In this document: positions 58,268-64,000 of the stretch, piece by piece
Layout: each line of letters starts with the position of its first letter
Position numbering within the stretch: the first letter of the stretch is position 1
Virus record (IMG/VR): IMGVR_UViG_3300046809_000224
Location: 1-64,000 of that record
DNA: 64,000 nt
Direction: 5' to 3' (one strand)
Origin: a virus
The notes under the pieces: model-generated
What the model saw: the letters and a program-made list of their open reading frames with translations, nothing else
Databases searched by the model: none
What the model was told of the DNA's origin: nothing
Program-made: the position numbers and the translations under genes

Positions 58268-59883
58268 CGCAAAAAGCAATCGTCGATATTGAGCTTAACG
58301 ACTCGCAGTTTCGCGAGTTCCACGCCCTCTTTAGCGACTACCAGAAGAAGCTGGAAGCGATGCCCGAGGACTGGGCAAAGGTCACCGGTTCGATTGACGA
58401 TGCCGGCGTCGGAATGGCGGACTTCTCAAAGTCGTCGAAACTCTCGAAAGAATTCCTGATGATTGCGGCCATTCAGGCGAACGCGATCACTCAAGGCCTA
58501 CAAAAGGCAACCGGCGCGCAGGACAAGTTCAACACCAAGACGAAAGACGGCGCCCTCCAGATGGGCCGCATGGCCAAGTTTTCTAAGGAAGTCCATAAAG
58601 ACATCTCGAAGATGAGTGGCGTGCTCCTGAAACTGGGGGCTATTGGCGGTTCGTTGCTGTCATTCCCGGCCGCCGTCTTTGCGTCGACCAATGCGCTCGC
58701 GGGGCAGAATCTTCAGGCTCGTGGACTAGGCCTTCGCATCGGCCAGACCCAGGCGTTTGGCGCGAATTTTGAAAAGTTTGGTCTCGGCTCGTCCGACCTC
58801 GGAAATGTTTCGAATGCCCAAGGCGACGTCAGCAAATGGCGCGCTTTCATGGCCGCCGGTCTGACGCCAGATCAGATCCAGAACGAGGACGCGGAGAAAC
58901 TGACGTATGACTTCGCCCGGGCGGCCAGTGGTAAGTTCCGCGAATGGCAGAAGTCCGGCATGCCAGCTGCCTCCATGGCACAAGCATACGGTTTCACGGA
59001 CCTACTTTCGCTTCAGCAACTTCGTACCGGCGCCAGTTATAGCGACTCGGACTGGATGAAGGCTCAGCAGAAGGAAATCGCTGATGCGAAGCGCAACGAG
59101 GTCGATCAAGGCACAGCCGATCAGGCGTCCGACGTAAAGGCCGCGCTGAAGTCGGACTGGGCGCAGGTCATGAACGAGTTCAACGGGCAGTTGGCTCAAA
59201 TGGCGCCTGAGTTGAAGACGATGGGTGACGCAGCGGCGGCAGCCGCCGTCAATCTCCTGAAAGTCGCCGGGCCGGAGGCGAAGGCCGTCATCGACGCGTT
59301 GCAGGGCCCTCCAGTGTCACGCACTGACGCTGCTAAGGGCGGGGTTGTTGGCGGGCTGGCGACGGCAGGTTATTGGTTGCGCGACAAGATTCCCGGGCTG
59401 CGAAACGTTTTCTCGGATTCGGGCTCGGACTCTTTCGGGACGTTAGGCGCACCGACGATGGCCGGCATCATCGATGCTCAGTACACGGTTGAGTCTGCGC
59501 GCGGCAAGAAGTTGCTGTCGCCCAAAGGCGCAATGGGCCCGATGCAGTTCATGCCCGACACGTGGAAGCAATGGGGCCATGGCGACGTCAACAACCTCAA
59601 AGATTCCCAGGACGCAGCGCAACGATATGACGCATTCCTTCTGAAACGCTACGGCGGAGACGTGAGGAAAGCCCTCGCTGCCTACAACTGGGGCATGGGC
59701 AACTTGGACAAGGACGTCGCGAAGAACGGGGAAAACTGGGAATCGCATGCGCCGCGAGAGACTCGCGACTATATCGCCAAAATCACGCAACTGATGCTTC
59801 GACAAGGCCAGAACGTCAGCATCAACATCACCAACTCGACGCCCGCCCGTGTCGCGACTTCAATGAACGCAGCGCAGCACTGA
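58264..59883 (+). CDS. Tape measure protein with lytic transglycosylase domain
   Basis: 539 residues. N-terminal helices (FSDYQKKLEAMPEDWAKVTGS), hydrophobic patches (VLLKLGAIGGSLLSFPAAVF), then from about 390 an SLT-type domain with VESARGKK (catalytic Glu), SPKGAMGPMQFMPDTWKQWG and AAYNWGMGNLDK. It spans the tail and helps DNA penetrate peptidoglycan. It is short for a myovirus, implying a short tail. Confidence 0.85.
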   Translation: MTQKAIVDIELNDSQFREFHALFSDYQKKLEAMPEDWAKVTGSIDDAGVGMADFSKSSKLSKEFLMIAAIQANAITQGLQKATGAQDKFNTKTKDGALQMGRMAKFSKEVHKDISKMSGVLLKLGAIGGSLLSFPAAVFASTNALAGQNLQARGLGLRIGQTQAFGANFEKFGLGSSDLGNVSNAQGDVSKWRAFMAAGLTPDQIQNEDAEKLTYDFARAASGKFREWQKSGMPAASMAQAYGFTDLLSLQQLRTGASYSDSDWMKAQQKEIADAKRNEVDQGTADQASDVKAALKSDWAQVMNEFNGQLAQMAPELKTMGDAAAAAAVNLLKVAGPEAKAVIDALQGPPVSRTDAAKGGVVGGLATAGYWLRDKIPGLRNVFSDSGSDSFGTLGAPTMAGIIDAQYTVESARGKKLLSPKGAMGPMQFMPDTWKQWGHGDVNNLKDSQDAAQRYDAFLLKRYGGDVRKALAAYNWGMGNLDKDVAKNGENWESHAPRETRDYIAKITQLMLRQGQNVSINITNSTPARVATSMNAAQH

Positions 59884-59884
59884 T

Positions 59885-60625
59885 ATGGCAATCTCCGACG
59901 CATTCCGGTCCACCTACGACCTCGCTTTCCAGCGCAGCCCCATCATTCTGGTTGGGGGGATCGCGTCGAACACTCTAGGCGGCATGCTCCCGATCATTGC
60001 GTTGGGCGGCCAGGCGCTTGGCGCGCTGCAGGGCGCATTGACGAGTGGTAGCCTCTCCACCGACGACTTCTTCGCAACCTATGTGCCGATTCCTGGCTCG
60101 ACGCTGATCAGTCAGCAGATTGCGACATATCCATTTGCCAATCAGGCGGTGGCGGCGAATTCAACTATCCAGCAGCCGTTGACGATCTCGCTCCGAATGA
60201 TCGCGCCGGTGAAGGACACTGCGGGATATCTGACGAAACTTGCGATATGGACATCGCTGCAGAGTTCGCTGGTTGCACATAACGCAGCCGGCGGCCGGTA
60301 TCACGTCGCAACGCCATGGCGTATCTACACCGATTGTCTGTTGCAAAGCATTTCGGACACGACAGGTGGGGACGGAAAGCAGCAGCAGATCATGGCTCAG
60401 TGGGATTTCGTGCAACCGCTCGTCACCCAGATGCGGGCCGATAGCGCATACAACTCGTTGATGAGCAAGCTGTCGTCGGGAGCGCAGGTAACGCCCTCGG
60501 CCACGGCTGGCACATCCATCTGGTCTAGCGCGGCGACTGCTGTAGGCACTGCGGCGCAAAACGCAGTGTCCAACGTCACAAGTCTGACTGGCGTGGTCAA
60601 TCAATACCTCTCGGCGCCGCTATGA
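59885..60625 (+). CDS. Tail/baseplate structural protein
   Basis: 246 residues: AISDAFRSTYDLAFQRSPIILVGGIA, then a Gly/Ala-rich central part and TKLAIWTSLQSSLVAHNAAGGRYHVATPWRIYTDCLLQSI. It lies between tape measure and hub genes. A LysM- or gp53-type role is possible; not assigned. Confidence 0.6.
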   Translation: MAISDAFRSTYDLAFQRSPIILVGGIASNTLGGMLPIIALGGQALGALQGALTSGSLSTDDFFATYVPIPGSTLISQQIATYPFANQAVAANSTIQQPLTISLRMIAPVKDTAGYLTKLAIWTSLQSSLVAHNAAGGRYHVATPWRIYTDCLLQSISDTTGGDGKQQQIMAQWDFVQPLVTQMRADSAYNSLMSKLSSGAQVTPSATAGTSIWSSAATAVGTAAQNAVSNVTSLTGVVNQYLSAPL

Positions 60626-60903
60626 GCACTACGCTGATCGCATTTTCGCCGAATAACTCGGCATCGCCGCCCTTCTCAACCACGGTCACGCTCGACAACG
60701 TCAGTTACCAACTCATCGTTACCTGGAACATTGCGGGGCAGCGTTGGTTTGCATCATTGCAGGATCAATCCGGCACTGCGATATGGTCCGGGGCGCTGGT
60801 AGGCTCTCCACTCGGCTACGACATCCTGCTGGCGCCGGGCATCTTCACGTCAAGCACGCTGCTGTACCGGGCGGACACCGGGAACTTCGAGGTTAGTTCG
60901 TGA
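60622..60903 (+). CDS. Baseplate plug/hub-associated protein
   Basis: 93 residues in overlap on both sides. FSTTVTLDNVSYQLIVTWNIAGQRWFASLQDQSG and GYDILLAPG are typical of small phage baseplate proteins (DUF6983-like). It is predicted all-beta. It closes or caps the tube. Confidence 0.65.
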   Translation: MSTTLIAFSPNNSASPPFSTTVTLDNVSYQLIVTWNIAGQRWFASLQDQSGTAIWSGALVGSPLGYDILLAPGIFTSSTLLYRADTGNFEVSS

Positions 60904-61859
60904 GCCGATACTACTCCCTGACGATTACGCCGGCAGGCAGCACGACGCCGTTCAGGACGTACACCTCGCATCCGAAAAATATTTACGATCCCGCAGCGCT
61001 GAACATAGAGTACGACGCGCTGATAGGCCCGTATGGCACGCCGAGCGGCGCGTCAACTGTTACGGTGTACGGCATCCCGCTTCAGGATCTGACGCAGGCA
61101 CAGCAGTTCGCGGGCATGACGCTCGAGCTTAAGGCGGGCATGCGAACTGGGCTGCCGCTGGTTAATCCCGCCCAGTCGGGCACGATTCTCAAAGGCCCCA
61201 TTTTCCAGTCGTTCGGCAACTGGGAGGGCGTAGACCAAACGCTCGACTTCGTTGTAATCCCGGGCGTCTACACAGTGGACAATCCAGGCAACATCCTGCT
61301 CGACTGGAGCGCTGGTATGTCTCTCGCGGACGCGCTGAAGCAGACGTTTTCCGTAGCGTACCCGGGCTTTCAGGTGTCGATGAACATCGGCGGTGATTTC
61401 GTGCAAAGCCACGACGAGCCGCATATTTGCGGGACGTTGGATCAACTGGCGCAGGTCGTCGGCGATATCACCGAGGGAGTGTTCGATAATCGCGTGACGA
61501 TCGGAATTCAGGCGGGCGAGATTGTTATTTACGACAGCACTTATAAGCCCGGCCCAATCCAGTTGAATTTCAATGACTTCGTGGGCCAGCCGACGTGGAT
61601 TGGTGTGAACACGATCCAGACGAAAATGGTCGCGCGCGCCGACTTGCAGATGGGCGCCATCGTCAAGATGCCGGAAGGTCTTCAAAACGCGCCCGGGTAC
61701 ATCAAGACGACTGCAGCGGCCTATCCCTCAAGCATCAAGTATCAAACGACGTTCCAGAACAATTTCATCATCAACGAATTGCGCCAGATCGGTAACTTCC
61801 GGTCAGCGGACGCGGCACAATGGTCAACGATAGCGAACTGCATCGTCCTTCCGAGCTAA
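60900..61859 (+). CDS. Baseplate hub protein (gpD / gp27-like)
   Basis: 319 residues from a GTG-adjacent overlap: SLTITPAGSTTPFRTYTSHPK, LNIEYDALIGPYGTPSGASTVTVYGIPLQDLTQAQQFAGMTLELKAGM, and GISLADALKQTF-like MSLADALKQTFSVAYPGF. Follows the hub module before the spike. Assigned by order and fold pattern. Confidence 0.65.
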   Translation: MSRYYSLTITPAGSTTPFRTYTSHPKNIYDPAALNIEYDALIGPYGTPSGASTVTVYGIPLQDLTQAQQFAGMTLELKAGMRTGLPLVNPAQSGTILKGPIFQSFGNWEGVDQTLDFVVIPGVYTVDNPGNILLDWSAGMSLADALKQTFSVAYPGFQVSMNIGGDFVQSHDEPHICGTLDQLAQVVGDITEGVFDNRVTIGIQAGEIVIYDSTYKPGPIQLNFNDFVGQPTWIGVNTIQTKMVARADLQMGAIVKMPEGLQNAPGYIKTTAAAYPSSIKYQTTFQNNFIINELRQIGNFRSADAAQWSTIANCIVLPS

Positions 61860-61862
61860 GCG

Positions 61863-62516
61863 ATGTCAGAGAACTACGCCAAACTGTGGGTTCAGCGGAG
61901 CGCCAACCAGACCGCGATTAACCGCGCCCAACAGGCGATTGAGAATCTTGGCCGGGCATTGCCTTGCCGTGTCGTCAAGGTTAGCGGAGCGATAGTCACC
62001 GTAGCATTTGAGGTCAACTCCGCTCCATATACGCTGCCCAACATCACCATCCCTAAGGCGGAAAGTCCGTGGATCAGGATGCCGACGCAGGTGGGCGACA
62101 AGGGCGTCACGATGCCTGCGGATGCTTATCTCGGCGGAGTATCCGGGCTGGGCGGTGGCGTCGCAACGCTGACGAGGCCCGGCAATCTGAGTGCTCTCGT
62201 TTTTGTGCCGATCAGCAATTCCGGCTCTGGGCCAGATGATCCCAACGCCGCGCAGATCGAAGGCCCGAACGGAGCAATCGTCCGTACTTCTGATGGAGTA
62301 TCTTCGGCAGTTGTCAGCGAAACGGGCGTCACCCTGACATTTGGAACCACGTCACTGGTCGTCAATGCGGCTGGAATTACGATGACCTTCGGTACGCAGA
62401 CCATCGTTCTTAACGGGTCTGGCCTGCAGATCAACGGCGAGAGCTACGAGAACCACACACATGGCTATTTCCCGGGAACTGGAGCCAAGGTTCAAACGGA
62501 CCCGCCGATCAACTAG
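61863..62516 (+). CDS. Baseplate spike (Gp138-like, gpV type)
   Basis: 217 residues. An N-terminal OB-like domain (LPCRVVKVSGAIVTVAFEVNSAPYTLPNI), then a repetitive beta-prism (TSLVVNAAGITMTFGTQTIVLNGSGLQI) and HTHGYFPGTGAKVQTDPP, the metal-binding tip of Gp138-type spikes. It pierces the outer membrane. Its stop overlaps a leftward stop (CTAG). Confidence 0.85.
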   Translation: MSENYAKLWVQRSANQTAINRAQQAIENLGRALPCRVVKVSGAIVTVAFEVNSAPYTLPNITIPKAESPWIRMPTQVGDKGVTMPADAYLGGVSGLGGGVATLTRPGNLSALVFVPISNSGSGPDDPNAAQIEGPNGAIVRTSDGVSSAVVSETGVTLTFGTTSLVVNAAGITMTFGTQTIVLNGSGLQINGESYENHTHGYFPGTGAKVQTDPPIN

Positions 62517-62845
62517 CGGCGCGTGTATGAACCCTTCAGTCCGTCGTACCGGTCCTGCCACATGCTGAACTTGTGCATGTAATCGACGGTGCCGTTGCTC
62601 CAATGTACTGTGATGTAGCAGTCGATTCGATACAGACCGGGGTAGTACTCGTACGCCGGCGTTCCGACTGCCGTCTCAATAGACTGGATTCGGGCAGCAT
62701 TCGGTCCGAGGTCCAGAAGATAAGGGATGTTCGCCATCTCCATGTCGTGTGCGAGCGGAGCCTGGCAGTTTTGCGGGATGCCAGACAGGTCGGCCGCATT
62801 GGCATGCACTGCAGACATTGCAAGCAGAATCACGAGTTTGCGCAT
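62513..62845 (-). CDS. Secreted small protein of the leftward accessory cassette
   Basis: 110 residues with a signal peptide (MRKLVILLAMSAVHANA-ADL). The mature part of about 91 residues has two Cys and IDCYITVHWSNGTVDYMHKF. It is second in a two-gene leftward operon (TAATG overlap), inserted between the spike and wedge genes. Periplasmic phage accessory proteins often act in superinfection exclusion; not proven here. Confidence 0.6.
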   Translation of the reverse strand: MRKLVILLAMSAVHANAADLSGIPQNCQAPLAHDMEMANIPYLLDLGPNAARIQSIETAVGTPAYEYYPGLYRIDCYITVHWSNGTVDYMHKFSMWQDRYDGLKGSYTRR

Positions 62846-63492
62846 TATTCGCTTTCCTTTTTAAGTACCCCGAAGTCGTCGGGATTGAACCTCGGACATA
62901 CGTCGCAGTGTCGCGCTACGCCTTCCGCCTGAATTTGATTCGATACAGATGCGGGATGTCCGCGCTGAGGCCGGAACCACTGCAGCATATGTCGACAAGG
63001 GAATACGAAAGCCCCCTTTTCTGAGGCCGCTTCGTAGTGCCTGAAGTTCGGCGCGATATGGTCGAATGTCCGATAAGGTGCCAACGGATTGAATGGGTCG
63101 TCCACCATCCGGAAGCAGTGCGCCCTGTGGTCTCGAGCAGCGCACGAATCGGCGAAGCATTTCAGTACCGCCTCGATCTGGAACGCGGGCTCCATTTCGC
63201 CAATGACCATGCGCCCCTGCGCATAGAAATGCGTGCCCCGCCAGCCTCGAACGTAGTGAATCAGGTCCATCGCCTGAGTGGCGCCATCAAACGTCTTAGC
63301 GAATCCCGCGACATGAATCTTGAGAGTCTCCAGGTCTCGCTCTGCGAATAGCGTCGCGCGCCTGGCCACTTCCAACGCCCACGGAAATGCCTCCGATCGA
63401 CTTCGCAGGAACAGAACGAGCACCAGATAGTCGCGCGACTTCCTCAGCAGATTGTCGTGCGCAAAGAAACTTGGTGAGTAGGTATCTGGCAT
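62845..63492 (-). CDS. Unknown accessory protein of the leftward cassette
   Basis: 215 residues from the ATG at 63492. SRDYLVLVLFLRSRSEAFPWALEVARRATLF is a long helix; VARHCDVCPRFNPDDFG contains a CxxC near the C-terminus, and RGWRGTHFYAQGRMVIGEMEPA lies in the middle. It has its own direction and could be expressed from the lysogen. No family recognised. Confidence 0.5.
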   Translation of the reverse strand: MPDTYSPSFFAHDNLLRKSRDYLVLVLFLRSRSEAFPWALEVARRATLFAERDLETLKIHVAGFAKTFDGATQAMDLIHYVRGWRGTHFYAQGRMVIGEMEPAFQIEAVLKCFADSCAARDHRAHCFRMVDDPFNPLAPYRTFDHIAPNFRHYEAASEKGAFVFPCRHMLQWFRPQRGHPASVSNQIQAEGVARHCDVCPRFNPDDFGVLKKESE

Positions 63493-63516
63493 AGATAAAT
63501 TGAAATGGTCAAGTAA

Positions 63517-63921
63517 ATGCGCACATATGGGCGAATCCTGAACGAGGACGGTTCGAAAACATGGGTTGTGGTCGAGACCGATGCGAACGGATACAACGAC
63601 AACGTTTATCTGACCACTCTCGCGCAATGTCTGAAACTGAATCTTGGCGAGAGTCCGATCTACGCGAACTACGGTATTCCTCAATACCAGACGATCGTGA
63701 CGCAGGTCTTGCCTGATTACTACGTCATGCAGACGCAGACGCAGTTCTCGCAGTACTTCGCGTCACTCACGATTAACCGGGTGCAGGGCTCGTTTCCGCC
63801 CGTCTACAACGTCAGTGCGGTATGCCACAGCGGCGCAATTCTGACTCCATACGTGGATTCATCGATCAACGCCCCGCAACTCGACAGCACATTCATTCTC
63901 AATCAATCGGCCCTCGCATGA
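63517..63921 (+). CDS. Baseplate wedge protein
   Basis: 134 residues: YGRILNEDGSKTWVVVETDANG, CLKLNLGESPIYANYGIPQYQTIVTQVLPDYYVMQTQTQFSQYF, a type found beside baseplate J genes in Bcep-like myoviruses. Expression resumes rightward after the accessory cassette. Confidence 0.72.
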   Translation: MRTYGRILNEDGSKTWVVVETDANGYNDNVYLTTLAQCLKLNLGESPIYANYGIPQYQTIVTQVLPDYYVMQTQTQFSQYFASLTINRVQGSFPPVYNVSAVCHSGAILTPYVDSSINAPQLDSTFILNQSALA

Positions 63922-64000
63922 TTCGACGCATTCTCTTCCTGCTCGCGTTTATTTGTTCGACGGCCAACGCACAGTTTACGCCCGGTCAGATTCTGACGGC
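63918..64000 (+). CDS. Start of a further tail/baseplate protein, cut by the window end
   Basis: 27 residues visible: MIRRILFLLAFICSTANAQ, a signal-peptide-like start, then FTPGQILT, a motif common at the start of phage fibre proteins. It overlaps the wedge stop (ATGA). Likely the beginning of the next baseplate or fibre gene. Confidence 0.6.
   Translation, partial: MIRRILFLLAFICSTANAQFTPGQILT

Overview
The window is most of the genome of a temperate, lambda-organised bacteriophage with a contractile tail (myovirus morphology). It carries a sheath, tube, tape measure and baseplate genes together with an integrase, a CI-type repressor and a Cro-like gene. GC-rich coding, GTG/TTG starts, many ATGA/GTGA start-stop overlaps and protein types such as NinB/NinG, DUF1353, DUF2184 capsid and Gp138-like spike suggest a Burkholderiales host (Burkholderia or Paraburkholderia). 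The host is inferred; no host gene is present. A 3' fragment of tRNA-Leu(TAA) lies between phage genes on both sides. The map is therefore in an attP-like arrangement: a free, circularised or concatenated phage genome, or a tandem prophage. The tail genes at the right edge probably continue into those at the left edge.

Layout. 1-3.0 kb: tail-fibre and spike genes (+). 3.1-6.9 kb: a leftward, independently promoted conversion-type cassette (DUF2142 membrane protein, a Cys-rich microprotein, a methyltransferase, an SGNH-like lipoprotein and a small DNA-binding protein). 7.0-7.95 kb: a leftward toxin-antitoxin operon with a third membrane gene. 8.0-13.5 kb: lysis genes, a Gly-rich fibre, adaptor, HNH protein, lipoproteins and DUF genes (+). 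13.6-14.6 kb: a DNA ligase operon (-) behind a LexA-type box. 14.7-14.9 kb: attP with flanking integrase arm-type repeats. 14.9-27.8 kb: one long leftward early operon (integrase, excisionase, many small genes, SSB/exonuclease/ERF recombination module, an acyl-carrier-protein-like protein). 27.8-29.6 kb: the immunity region with leftward promoter, repressor, operators and rightward promoter. 29.6-39.5 kb: rightward early genes including an initiator gene with an embedded iteron-like origin, primase-helicase, second SSB, dNMP kinase, NinB and NinG. 39.6-40.9 kb: a Q-like antiterminator followed by a late promoter, short leader and terminator. 40.9-64 kb: late genes for DNA packaging, head, tail and baseplate, interrupted at 62.5-63.5 kb by a leftward two-gene accessory cassette.

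How it works together. CI and Cro compete at TTGAT/ATCAA operators over the divergent early promoters. Leftward transcription makes integration and recombination proteins; rightward transcription makes replication proteins and the Q-like factor. Q presumably lets polymerase pass the leader terminator into the late operon, in which further intrinsic terminators separate head, sheath and lysis groups. The leftward cassettes have their own promoters and look like genes expressed from the lysogen. Function calls rest on sequence recognition by eye; no database search was run.
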